The notes below the pieces were generated by a model. It saw nothing but the letters and a program-made list of their open reading frames with translations, searched no databases and was not told the DNA's origin. From an uncultured Wenzhouxiangella sp. (lineage in GTDB: Bacteria > Pseudomonadota > Gammaproteobacteria > Xanthomonadales > Wenzhouxiangellaceae): 51,931 bases of DNA. The stretch covers positions 1-51,931 of the forward strand of contig CALEIM010000026.1 in assembly GCA_937876395.1 (NCBI GenBank), written 5' to 3'. This document shows positions 26,401 to 33,826 of the stretch, piece after piece (the first letter of the stretch is position 1; each line of letters starts with the position of its first letter). Made by a program: the position numbers and the translations under genes.

Positions 26401-27382
26401 GCTGGTGTGGATAGCTGGGATGGCCGCCGCTATTTTCGATGCCATTGCCGTTGGGAACCGCGGCGTTGCCCTGAGCGTTGAGACCGATATAATTGCCTGC
26501 GATGTGAATGTATCTCGTCGTGGAGCTGAAGTCGATTCCGCGGCCGCTGTGGCCGGAGATGATATTGCGCATCAGTACCGGATCACCGACTCCGCCATAG
26601 CCGATGATGGTATTTTCAGTGTAAGCGCCTCCTGCGACTGCGCCAATACGAATGCCGGTGGAGCTGGCCAGCGCCGCATTGCCGGTCACGTCAACTCCGA
26701 TCCAGTTGCCTGAAATACGGTTGTCGTTGGCGGCATTGCCAGTCGTGGTGATAGCGGAATTGGTGTTGCCGGAGATCAGGTTGCGTTCATGCTGCCCGGT
26801 CCAGTCTGCCAGCATGCCAATCACGTTGTTCTGCGCCGATGCCAGGTTGATGCCACGTGTGTTGCCATCCGCCTGGGTGCCGGTAACATCTGTGCCGATA
26901 AAGTTGCAGGCAACGTGATTGTCACCTGAGGCAATCCACAGACCGGTGCTGGAGTTGTCGTTATTGAAGCCGCGGATCACCAGACCTCGTATTTCCGAAC
27001 CATCCGATCCGGCCTGGAGGCGCAGACCGATGCTGGTCCCGCCCGACTGCATGGCGCCGCTGAGCTCAATCTTGAGTGTTGGCGGCCAGGCGCTGCAGTC
27101 GGCACCGATTTGGCTCAGGCCGTCGATCGTGGTCGGTACGGTCAGGCCCGGCAGCAGGTTGGTGGGCTCGATCACATGCGGCCCGTCGCCGGGAAGATCG
27201 AACAGGATAGTAGCTGGTTGCTCGCTTAAGTTGGCAGACACAATGGCCTGGCGCAGGCTCCCGGCACCGCTGTTGGCCGTGTTGGTAACTGTAAAAACCG
27301 AGCGGGCAGATTCGTCTGCCTGCGCATACGGCAGGCAAAGAACAAGCGCAAACAGTGCGATCAGGAAAATGACAGTCTTCAT
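23414..27382 (-). CDS. Large secreted right-handed beta-helix protein with choice-of-anchor domains
   Basis: 1322 residues. Signal peptide at 1-23. A CSLREA-like start (FTVTNTANSGAGSLRQAI) leads into a first parallel beta-helix to about 510, with many N-x-I-x-G-N turns (NLISGN, NVISGN, GNYIGL, GNWIGTD). An ASPM/SPD-2-like immunoglobulin domain follows (about 512-620, LDVGDVEIGSSAGPLNVTLQNLG). A second beta-helix runs from about 630 to 940, with a choice-of-anchor Q-like end (SPAVNAGDPATD, EMIDMGTHEFQ). Further Ig-like domains lie at about 992-1090, 1095-1200 and 1204-1310. It ends in DAIFADRFAQP, a tail I associate with secreted proteins of this bacterial group. AAGGAA precedes the ATG. Probably a surface adhesin or polysaccharide-binding protein; no catalytic motif is recognised. 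Confidence 0.85.
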   Translation of the reverse strand: MKTVIFLIALFALVLCLPYAQADESARSVFTVTNTANSGAGSLRQAIVSANLSEQPATILFDLPGDGPHVIEPTNLLPGLTVPTTIDGLSQIGADCSAWPPTLKIELSGAMQSGGTSIGLRLQAGSDGSEIRGLVIRGFNNDNSSTGLWIASGDNHVACNFIGTDVTGTQADGNTRGINLASAQNNVIGMLADWTGQHERNLISGNTNSAITTTGNAANDNRISGNWIGVDVTGNAALASSTGIRIGAVAGGAYTENTIIGYGGVGDPVLMRNIISGHSGRGIDFSSTTRYIHIAGNYIGLNAQGNAAVPNGNGIENSGGHPSYPHQHHLIGWDGTPGQRAAQRNVISGNNFNGISFNFFNNFGNEHAVVGNWIGTDAQGDTAIPNGTYGLSLGGGTAPSRVLVHGNRIANSSNSGIQLHANSPSQHPTFWNGVTNPNLPNFDSSDNCITDNDPAIKRTGNATPLALTFINNWWGADNGPGGSGGGSGDSIPGSVSYQPFLLEPPEHCGILSVAPALHLSPTELDVGDVEIGSSAGPLNVTLQNLGNGTATALDFQVSGSGFSVDTGSCSGNLPPNENCQFSVSFTPESVGTASGEIRILAAGEEQATLALSANSFRLIEPDANGILYIDGSVSGGNQSGDSWINALPDLKSALDWAADDWDPLDGDLQIWVAEGVYTPTNDPGELEASFVLVDGVAVYGGFTGVETSLDERDWVDHLTVLSGSVGAANIQNVLFAEDVGPSTRVDGFTVSGGRAVSFEGGIPALGGGIHMLNAEPIMSNMIFTDNHARSGGGAYMDTSSPLFINVLFYDNHAEGLGGGGAFNNANSHARYINCIFYANFADGLLFQTSEGGGMYNWNGSSPEIINSIFWANDSNQGEAQIHGPEGGWNGFTNEARIAHSIIEGGLPENTIDNGNNLFDDPLFVDASVANFKLERESPAVNAGDPATDLAQFYGGPNDPLDLAGQPRVFSGLVEMIDMGTHEFQGDPPLPLLSLSPPALDFGDVAAGQTSSPASVTITNGGDAALLLDSISAVPLPFAAAGGSCGTAPISLDPAQSCELEFVYSPTAIGTDGASLSLTSNAPSSPNTLTLEGRGMGALIETDPESFAITLVLTEDSEQSLSIGNPGNQTLDWTVSIDSSCGAGETITWISFETSADSTPPSTSTGFDFTIDTAGLGRGQFSAVACIASNAFEQPLVEVPIALTVTAPSLAFDPASLDFGDQQIHSASPATSVTLHNSGDADATELEFELPATFNADSSACGPTLPAGESCLLSVIFLPAGTGPVAEQLGVSSAQGAMAVLELSGNGVDERPDAIFADRFAQP

Positions 27383-27700
27383 GGCGTTCCTTGGAATAAG
27401 AGGTCTTTAGGCTCTTTAGCGCCGTTGACCGAACAACTTCGCCAAATATTTTCCTTCGTTGGCCATGAATCGCAGCCGTGCCCAGGTAAAACCACTGACA
27501 CCGCAGATTGCGAGATCTTTCCCCGTCTCTCTTTGCGTCCTTTCCTGCTTCGCGCCTTGGCGATTCAAGGATTTTGCTTGAAAGCCTGAGATCCCACCGA
27601 AAACCGACTCGTCATGGCGACCGGCTTCTGGCTTTTCAAACCCGTGTCAATCTGCGCCATCTGAGGTTAACGCAGGTTTTGATCCAGGCGCCGACAGGCG
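27383..27700. other. 318-bp spacer between beta-helix gene and mfd
   Basis: No credible gene is seen. The left part must hold the promoter of the beta-helix gene (minus strand): AAGGAA is its ribosome-binding site and GCTAAAGAGCCTAAAGACC just upstream contains a short direct repeat. The segment near 27515-27600 (CTCTTTGCGTCC... GCGCCTTGGCG...) has the feel of a dispersed intergenic repeat, but only one copy is in this window. A small open frame at 27508-27792 runs into mfd and is not supported. No convincing mfd terminator is visible. Confidence 0.5.
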
Positions 27701-30700
27701 TCAGGCGGCGCTGCGCTGCTTTGGTGCGAGCCGCTCCAGCAGTTCTTCGGCCAGGTGGAAGCGGTCTTCAATCGGCTCGAACTCGCCTTTGACGCGCAGC
27801 CGATCATTGGCGGGTAGTTCGAAGCTGTGGGATTCTTTCTGGATCATCTTCAGTAGTTCGCCCATGTCGATATCCGGTTTGCTCTTGAACTCCACCCGGC
27901 CGCCGGCCGGGCCGATTTCCATGCGCTTGATGCCGAGTTTTCTGGCGCGCAGCCTCAGTTCGGCGGTGGCAAAGAGGTTTTTGACCTCGCTCGGCAGCAG
28001 CCCGAAGCGATCAATCATTTCGACCTGCAGATCGTTGAGCTTGCGTTCGCTGTCGGCCTGGCTGATACGTTTGTAGAGCACCAGGCGCTGATGTACGTCA
28101 GGCAGCCAGGATTCGGGGATCAGGGCGGTCAGGTGCAGGTCAACGTCGCTGGTGATCGACAGCGGTTCGTCCAGATCGGGCTCCTCGCCGTTTCTGAGCG
28201 CCTCAACGGCGCGGTTGAGCAGGTCGGTGTACAAGGAAAAGCCGATCGCCTCAATCTGACCGGACTGTTCTTCGCCAAGCAGTTCGCCGGCACCGCGAAT
28301 CTCCAGATCGTGGCTGGCCAGGGCGAAGCCTGCACCCAGTTCCTCAAGCGACTGGATTGCTTCCAGGCGTTTTCTGGCATCGCCGCTCAGGGTTTTCCAC
28401 GGCGGCGTGATCAGGTAGGCATAGGCCAGGTGGTGCGAGCGTCCGACGCGACCGCGCAGCTGATGGAGCTGGGCCAGGCCAAACTTGTCGGCGCGGTGGA
28501 TGATGATGGTGTTGGCCGTGGGCACGTCGATGCCGTTTTCGATGATGGTTGAACAAACCAGCAGGTTGATGCGGCGTGCGTAGAAGTCGCGCATGGTGCG
28601 CTCCATCTCGCCGGGCGGCATCTGGCCATGAGCCATGCCGATCCGCGCGCCCGGAAACATGTCTTCGAGTTCGGCCACCTGGCGGGCCATGCTGCGCACT
28701 TCGTTGTGCAGGAAATAGACCTGCCCGCCGCGCTGAAACTCGCGCGTGACCGCGTCGCGGATGGTGGCAGTGTCCCATTCGGAAACGAAGGTGCGAACCG
28801 CCATCCGCCGGGCCGGTGGCGTGGCAATGATCGACATGTCCCGCAGGCCGGCCATCGACATGTTGAGCGTGCGCGGGATGGGTGTGGCGGTCAGGGTGAG
28901 CAGATCAACTTCGGCGCGCAGCGCCTTGAGGCGCTCTTTTTGGCGCACCCCGAAGCGCTGTTCCTCATCGACGATCACCAGGCCCAGATCCTTGAAATGA
29001 ATATCCTTTTGCAGCAGGCGGTGGGTGCCGATCACAATATCGACGGTGCCGTCCTCCAGGCCGGAAAGAACTTTACCCGGCGCAGCGGCGCTGCGGGACA
29101 GCAGGCGCACATTGACCGGCCAGTCGGCGAAGCGATCAGAGAAGGTCCGAAAGTGCTGCTCGGCCAGCAGAGTGGTCGGAGCGAGCATGGTCACCTGACG
29201 ACCGCCGTGAGCAACAACGAAAGCGGCACGCAGGGCCACTTCGGTTTTGCCGAAGCCGACGTCGCCGCAAACGACCCGGTCCATCGGCGTTTTTGCCGCC
29301 AGGTCAGCCAGTACCGCGTCAATGGCGTTTTGCTGGTCTTCGGTTTCCTCGTATTCAAAGCCGGCGGAAAAGCGCGCGTACAGGCCCCGGTCAATCTCGA
29401 AGCGATGACCCTGGCGAGCGGCGCGCCGGGCCTGCAGATTGAGCAGTTCGGCGGCGGCATCGCGCACTTTCTCGGCGGCCTTGCGCCGGGTGCGCGCCCA
29501 GCGATCGTTGCCGAGTTTGTGCAATTCGACCCGCTCCGGGTCGGCGCCGGTGTAGCGGCTGACCAGGTGCAGGTCGGTCACCGGCACGTACAGTTTGTCG
29601 CCGCCGGCGTATTCCAGGCACAGGTATTCGGCCACGATCTCACCGGCGTCGAGTACTTCCAGGCCCAGGTAGCAGCCGATGCCGTGTTCCAGATGAACGA
29701 CCAGAGCGCCGGCCTGAAGATCGGTCAGGCTCTTGATCATCGACTCCGGATCCTGGCCACTGCGTCGCTCGCGCCGGATGCTGCGGGTATGGCCGGGAAA
29801 CAGCTCGCTTTCGGTCAGGATGGTAATCCCGCGCTCGCCGAGACGGCAGCCGCCCGAGACCGGCATCTCGATGATTGCAATCCGATCGTCACCGCTCAGG
29901 AAAGCCGCCCAGGAATCGAGCAGTTTCGGCCGCAGTCCGCCGGCCGCGAGCGCGTCGCGGATCAACTCGCGACGCCCGGTGGTATCGGCAGCAATTACCA
30001 CCCGACCGCTCATTTTTTCCAGTGCGGCAATCGCGTCTTCCGGGTTTTCGTCCAGATCCAGCACCGGGGCGGCCGATGCGGTTTCAGCCGCCGGCACTCT
30101 ACGTGTGATGCGTACCGCCGCATCATCGTTCAGGGCGGGGATGAGTTCGTCGGCCGAAACAAACAGCTCATCGGGGGCCAGCTTGGGCCGTTCGATATCG
30201 CCGCGACGTTGTTCGTAGCGGTATTCGATATCGCGCCAGTAGTCGGCCGCAGCGCTGTCCAGGCCGGGCAGCAGCAGCAGGCGATGCGGCCGGGGCAGGT
30301 AGTCGCCAAGCTGGGCGGTCGATTCAAAAAACAGCGGCAGATACTGTTCCAGGCCTTGGCTGTGATGGCCCGCGCCGACCTCCTGATAGGGCAGAGCGTG
30401 GCGGAGATCCATGTCAAATCGGTTGCGAAAATTGCGGCGGAAGTCCTTGCGAGCGTCGTCGTCAAAGGGGTATTCGCGCGCGGGCAGCATTTCGATGCGC
30501 TCAAGCCGGGCGGTGGATCGCTGGCTTTCGGCGTCGAAGCTGCGGATTGATTCGATTTCATCATCGAACAGTTCCAGGCGATAGGGGGCGGGACGCCCCA
30601 TCGGCCAAAGGTCCAGAACCGCACCGCGCACGGCGAACTGGCCCGGTTGCCAGACCTGCTCGGCGGCCTGGTATCCGGCCGCGTGCAGGCGTTGGCGAAA

Positions 30701-31123
30701 TCCCGCGCTGTCGATTTGTTCGCCAACGCTCAGATCGAGGCTTTGGCCCTGCACCCAGGCGACCGGTGGCAGGCGCTGCATCAGCGCGGTAATGGGTGCA
30801 ATGACGATGCCTTCGCTCATGCCGGGCAGGCGGGCGAGCAGATCCAGTCGACGCGAGATCAGGTCCGGGTGCGGGGAGTAGAGATCATAGGGCAGGATTT
30901 CCCAGTCCGGAAACAGCTCGGCCGGTAACTGGCCCAGCTCATTGACGTCGTCGCGCAGGCGGCGCGCCGAGTAGCCGTCGGGAGCGGCGACCAGCAGCGG
31001 GCCGCCCTTGCGCCCGGCATGCGTCGAAATGGCCAGCGCCAGTGCCAGGCCTTCAAGCAGTGGCCAGTCGCTGCGGCCGTCAGCGGCGCGCGGCGGATTG
31101 AATACGGAAAATCGCTCAGACAT
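27701..31123 (-). CDS. mfd: Transcription-repair coupling factor Mfd
   Basis: 1140 residues, full length. The UvrB-like N-terminal module (1-330) includes DWEILPYD and FAVRGAVLDLWP. An RNA polymerase interaction domain follows (about 465-520, LEHGIGCYLGLEVLDAGEIVAEYLCLEYAGGDKLYVPV). The superfamily 2 translocase has Walker A GDVGFGKT (about 617), the DEEQ box (about 719), TATPIPRTLNMS and the TRG region. A C-terminal D7 domain completes it. Mfd displaces stalled RNA polymerase from DNA lesions and recruits UvrA. It lies 57 bp downstream of lpxH on the same strand; no clear ribosome-binding site precedes the ATG. Confidence 0.97.
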   Translation of the reverse strand: MSERFSVFNPPRAADGRSDWPLLEGLALALAISTHAGRKGGPLLVAAPDGYSARRLRDDVNELGQLPAELFPDWEILPYDLYSPHPDLISRRLDLLARLPGMSEGIVIAPITALMQRLPPVAWVQGQSLDLSVGEQIDSAGFRQRLHAAGYQAAEQVWQPGQFAVRGAVLDLWPMGRPAPYRLELFDDEIESIRSFDAESQRSTARLERIEMLPAREYPFDDDARKDFRRNFRNRFDMDLRHALPYQEVGAGHHSQGLEQYLPLFFESTAQLGDYLPRPHRLLLLPGLDSAAADYWRDIEYRYEQRRGDIERPKLAPDELFVSADELIPALNDDAAVRITRRVPAAETASAAPVLDLDENPEDAIAALEKMSGRVVIAADTTGRRELIRDALAAGGLRPKLLDSWAAFLSGDDRIAIIEMPVSGGCRLGERGITILTESELFPGHTRSIRRERRSGQDPESMIKSLTDLQAGALVVHLEHGIGCYLGLEVLDAGEIVAEYLCLEYAGGDKLYVPVTDLHLVSRYTGADPERVELHKLGNDRWARTRRKAAEKVRDAAAELLNLQARRAARQGHRFEIDRGLYARFSAGFEYEETEDQQNAIDAVLADLAAKTPMDRVVCGDVGFGKTEVALRAAFVVAHGGRQVTMLAPTTLLAEQHFRTFSDRFADWPVNVRLLSRSAAAPGKVLSGLEDGTVDIVIGTHRLLQKDIHFKDLGLVIVDEEQRFGVRQKERLKALRAEVDLLTLTATPIPRTLNMSMAGLRDMSIIATPPARRMAVRTFVSEWDTATIRDAVTREFQRGGQVYFLHNEVRSMARQVAELEDMFPGARIGMAHGQMPPGEMERTMRDFYARRINLLVCSTIIENGIDVPTANTIIIHRADKFGLAQLHQLRGRVGRSHHLAYAYLITPPWKTLSGDARKRLEAIQSLEELGAGFALASHDLEIRGAGELLGEEQSGQIEAIGFSLYTDLLNRAVEALRNGEEPDLDEPLSITSDVDLHLTALIPESWLPDVHQRLVLYKRISQADSERKLNDLQVEMIDRFGLLPSEVKNLFATAELRLRARKLGIKRMEIGPAGGRVEFKSKPDIDMGELLKMIQKESHSFELPANDRLRVKGEFEPIEDRFHLAEELLERLAPKQRSAA

Positions 31124-31180
31124 GGTGGGCTGACAAAATCTTGGGGGTGGTTCGGGTTGAGGGAAAGAGCGGCTGACCCT

Positions 31181-32017
31181 TTATGGGCCGACCAGCGGCG
31201 CGGCGGTCTCGTGCAGCAGCAGTTCGACCTTGCCGCCCGCTGCAGGAGCGATGGTCAGCATCGAGATCTGATCCTCGTCAATGCAAACCGCGCTGCCGGT
31301 TTCGTGCCAGTCGCCAAGCACGATGCGCTGGCAATGGCGCCCGTCGATGCTGAGCTGATGAATAGCACGGCGATGGGTGTGGCCGTGAATGATTCGCTGT
31401 ATTTGATGGTGGCGAAATGTTGCGTGCACGGTGTCGGCATTGACGTCCATGATTTCTGCCTCGGTATTGCCGGTGTGCCGACGGCTCATCAGCCGGGCCA
31501 GGCGTGCCAACATGCGCCGCCACCAGATCGGGCGCGACAGAATGCGGCGCTGCCAGCTCGGCTGACGTACCTTGCGGCGGAAGCGCTGATAGGCGACATC
31601 GTCGGTACACAACACGTCGCCGTGCAACAGCAAAATGGGATGGTCACCATGCTCCAGCAGTTCAGGCTCTTCCAGGAGGCGCATTTCCGCGCGCTGGCAA
31701 AAGTCTTCACTCAGCAGGAAATCGCGGTTGCCGCAAATGAAATAAAGCCGGGTGCCAGCGCGCGCCAGGGCGGCCAGGTGCCTGGCGACCTGGTCACCCA
31801 GCGGGCCGCCGGCGTCGTCACCGATCCACGCTTCAAACAGGTCACCGAGAATGTAGAGCGCCCGGGCAGCACGCGCCGGCCCGTCAAGAAAGTCGAAAAA
31901 CAGGCGCGTGGTTTCCGGGCGCTCGGCGTGCAGATGCAGGTCGGCTACCAGGTAAATCGGTGCTTGATTACTCAGGGAGCTCCACCCGTTCCAGCACGAC
32001 CGGCTCGGCCGGCACAT
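31181..32017 (-). CDS. lpxH: UDP-2,3-diacylglucosamine diphosphatase LpxH
   Basis: Lipid A synthesis: hydrolyses UDP-2,3-diacylglucosamine to lipid X and UMP at the membrane face. Calcineurin-like metallophosphatase motifs are all present: ADLHLH, GDLFEAWIGDD, GNRDFLL, LLHGDVL and HGHTHR. The start is unclear. ATG 32017 gives 278 residues but overlaps the PPIase gene by 50 bp and adds 14 residues unlike the family. Homologues begin near SNQAPIYLVADLHL, where the only possible codon is CTG 31975, with GGAG 4 nt upstream. I list the ATG frame but suspect CTG. Confidence 0.92.
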   Translation of the reverse strand: MCRPSRSCWNGWSSLSNQAPIYLVADLHLHAERPETTRLFFDFLDGPARAARALYILGDLFEAWIGDDAGGPLGDQVARHLAALARAGTRLYFICGNRDFLLSEDFCQRAEMRLLEEPELLEHGDHPILLLHGDVLCTDDVAYQRFRRKVRQPSWQRRILSRPIWWRRMLARLARLMSRRHTGNTEAEIMDVNADTVHATFRHHQIQRIIHGHTHRRAIHQLSIDGRHCQRIVLGDWHETGSAVCIDEDQISMLTIAPAAGGKVELLLHETAAPLVGP

Positions 32018-32567
32018 CCTGGTGCATGCCGCGCGAGGTGGTTTCTACCGCCTTGATGCGATCGACCACGTCCATGCCGTCGGTGACTTTTCCGAACACG
32101 GCATAGCCCCAGGTCTGGCCGGACATCTTGTTGCGGTGGTTGAGGAAGGTGTTGTCAACCACGTTGATAAAGAATTGGCTGGTGGCCGAATGCGGGTCAT
32201 TGGTGCGTGCCATGGCCAGCGTGCCGCGGCTGTTTTCCAGGCCGTTGTCGGCCTCGTTTTCAATCGGGTCTGCGGTGGGCTTCTGGTTGAAATCAGCGTC
32301 GAAACCGCCGCCCTGGACCATGAAGTTTTCGATTACGCGGTGAAATATCGTTCCGTTATAGTGGCCTTCATTGGCGTAGCGCAGGAAATTGGCGACTGAT
32401 TTGGGCGCGTCCTGGTCAAACAGTTCAACGGTGATCGGTCCGAAATTGGTGTGCAGGATCACGACAGGATTCTCCGTGGCTAGTGTTTCCGGCGCGGCCG
32501 GTTCAGGGGTTTCTTCGGCTGCCAGGGGCAGGGCGACAAACAGCAGCAAGGCTAACAGGGTTCGCAT
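31968..32567 (-). CDS. Periplasmic cyclophilin-type peptidyl-prolyl isomerase
   Basis: 199 residues. A signal peptide (MRTLLALLLFVALPLAAEE) is followed by a Pro/Ala/Glu-rich linker and one cyclophilin domain (VVILHTNFGPITVELF, FHRVIENFMVQGGGF, SQFFINVVDNTFLNH, WGYAVFGKVTDGMDVVDRI). The key Arg/Phe of the active site (FHR and QFF) are kept. It resembles PpiA-type periplasmic enzymes. ATG 32567 places the signal peptide at the N-terminus; an earlier ATG at 32690 overlaps the divergent mtnA gene and is rejected. A good sigma-70 promoter lies just upstream. Confidence 0.9.
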   Translation of the reverse strand: MRTLLALLLFVALPLAAEETPEPAAPETLATENPVVILHTNFGPITVELFDQDAPKSVANFLRYANEGHYNGTIFHRVIENFMVQGGGFDADFNQKPTADPIENEADNGLENSRGTLAMARTNDPHSATSQFFINVVDNTFLNHRNKMSGQTWGYAVFGKVTDGMDVVDRIKAVETTSRGMHQDVPAEPVVLERVELPE

Positions 32568-32603
32568 GGTGGTCTGATGACTCCATTGGTGTGGCAATCG
32601 CCC

Positions 32604-32632
32604 ATAATACGGTTTCACGCTATAAATGTCAG
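32604..32632 (-). promoter_or_regulatory. Sigma-70 promoter for the PPIase gene
   Basis: On the minus strand CTGACA (32627-32632) and TATTAT (32604-32609) are separated by exactly 17 bp, each matching the sigma-70 hexamers at 5 of 6 positions. Transcription would start near 32597, giving a 5' leader of about 30 nt. The -35 box overlaps the first codons proposed for divergent mtnA, which favours the later mtnA start. Confidence 0.65.
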
Positions 32633-33687
32633 CGACCCGACCCATGAATTCTTTCCAGGACGAGTCTTTCACAACGCCGATCCGATTCACCGACGGCCGT
32701 CTTTTTCTGCTCGATCAGCGTCAGCTTCCGATGCAGGAAAGCTGGCTGGAGATTGCTGATACGGATGCCGCCATCGATGCGATCCGCGGACTGGTCGTGC
32801 GCGGCGCGCCCGCCATCGGCATCTGTGCGGCCTACGCCGCGGCACTGGCGGCGCGCAGCTGCCAGGGTCGGATGGGCGATTGGCTGACGGATCTGGAGCG
32901 CCTTGAAGTGGCCCGCCCGACGGCCGTCAATCTGAGCTGGGCCCTCAATCGCATGCGTCGCCGCGCGACGCAGGCCGGTCAGGTCGACCCGGATCAGTTG
33001 GCCGCCGAGGCGCTTTGCATTCACCGTGAGGATGTCGAGGCCAATCGCGCCATGGCCCGGGCCGGTGCCGCCCTGATCGAGCCCGGCTCGGGGGTGTTGA
33101 CCCACTGCAACACCGGGGCGCTGGCTACCGGGGGCATCGGTACCGCGCTGGGCGTTATATCTGAGGCCTGGCAACAGGGCCGCATCGATCGGGTTTTTGC
33201 CGATGAAACTCGGCCCTGGCTGCAGGGTTCGCGCCTGACGGCCTGGGAGCTGGCTCGGCAGGGCATCGAGTTTCGCATCATTGTCGAGGGCGCGGCCGCA
33301 GCGCTGATGGCCAGCGGCCAGCTTGCCTGGGTGATTACCGGAGCTGACCGGGTTGCGGCCAACGGTGATGTGGCCAACAAGGTCGGCACCTGCATGTTGG
33401 CGGTGCTGGCGCGCCACTACGGCGTGAAAATGATGGTCGTTGCACCAGGTTCAACGGTGGATACTGAGCTTGCCAGCGGGCAGGGCATCAAGATCGAGCA
33501 GCGCGACGAGTCCGAGATATGGTCAGCCGCCGGCATCGGCCGCGCTGATTTGCCGGTGGGCTTCAGGGCCTGGAACCCGGTTTTTGATATTACGCCCGGT
33601 GAACTGATTGACTGCATCGTCACCGATCAGGGTGTGCATCGACCGCCGTACGGTTTCACCCCTTCGCCGAACCCCGAATCTCCCTGA
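32626..33687 (+). CDS. mtnA: S-methyl-5-thioribose-1-phosphate isomerase MtnA
   Basis: Methionine salvage: converts methylthioribose-1-phosphate to methylthioribulose-1-phosphate. 353 residues from ATG 32626, or 347 from ATG 32644. Catalytic Cys is in LTHCNTGALATGG, and catalytic Asp in VITGADRVAANGDVANKVGT; VVRGAPAIGICAAYAAA is a family signature. ATG 32644 (MNSFQDESFTTP) seems the more likely start, since the earlier one lies within the divergent promoter; neither has a clear ribosome-binding site. Other salvage genes are absent from the window. mtnA next to gyrA is a known arrangement in gammaproteobacteria such as Pseudomonas. Confidence 0.93.
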   Translation: MSATRPMNSFQDESFTTPIRFTDGRLFLLDQRQLPMQESWLEIADTDAAIDAIRGLVVRGAPAIGICAAYAAALAARSCQGRMGDWLTDLERLEVARPTAVNLSWALNRMRRRATQAGQVDPDQLAAEALCIHREDVEANRAMARAGAALIEPGSGVLTHCNTGALATGGIGTALGVISEAWQQGRIDRVFADETRPWLQGSRLTAWELARQGIEFRIIVEGAAAALMASGQLAWVITGADRVAANGDVANKVGTCMLAVLARHYGVKMMVVAPGSTVDTELASGQGIKIEQRDESEIWSAAGIGRADLPVGFRAWNPVFDITPGELIDCIVTDQGVHRPPYGFTPSPNPESP

Positions 33688-33700
33688 AATCAGCGCTCTG

Positions 33701-33709
33701 TGGTATGAT
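33701..33709 (+). promoter_or_regulatory. Extended -10 promoter for gyrA
   Basis: TGGTATGAT contains the extended -10 TG plus TATGAT (5 of 6 matches to TATAAT). No good -35 is visible at the usual distance, which extended -10 promoters tolerate. Transcription would start near 33716 and give a leader of about 110 nt that includes the hairpin at 33769-33789. Confidence 0.45.
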
Positions 33710-33768
33710 TTAACGTTTGTTGCGCTTGGTTTCCCGGGTTCAAGCTGGTCCGGATGCTGAGCAATTAA

Positions 33769-33789
33769 AAGCATTTGTTTCAAATGCTT
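33769..33789 (+). promoter_or_regulatory. 9-bp hairpin in gyrA leader
   Basis: AAGCATTTG, loop TTT, CAAATGCTT: a perfect AT-rich inverted repeat, 38 bp before the gyrA ATG and downstream of the proposed promoter. It lacks a following U-run, so it is not an ordinary terminator. It could be an mRNA leader structure or a dimeric protein-binding site. Confidence 0.55.
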
Positions 33790-33826
33790 ACCATGAGAAT
33801 CTAAACAACTTTCAGGGTTATCACAG

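Noticed and set aside
27508..27792. Small plus-strand open frame in the spacer before mfd
   Set aside because: It overlaps the mfd 3' end, lacks a ribosome-binding site and has a low-complexity Arg/Leu/Ser translation.
28628..30550. A 640-codon plus-strand open frame inside mfd
   Set aside because: It is antisense to the Mfd translocase, whose motifs are all intact, and its translation resembles no family.
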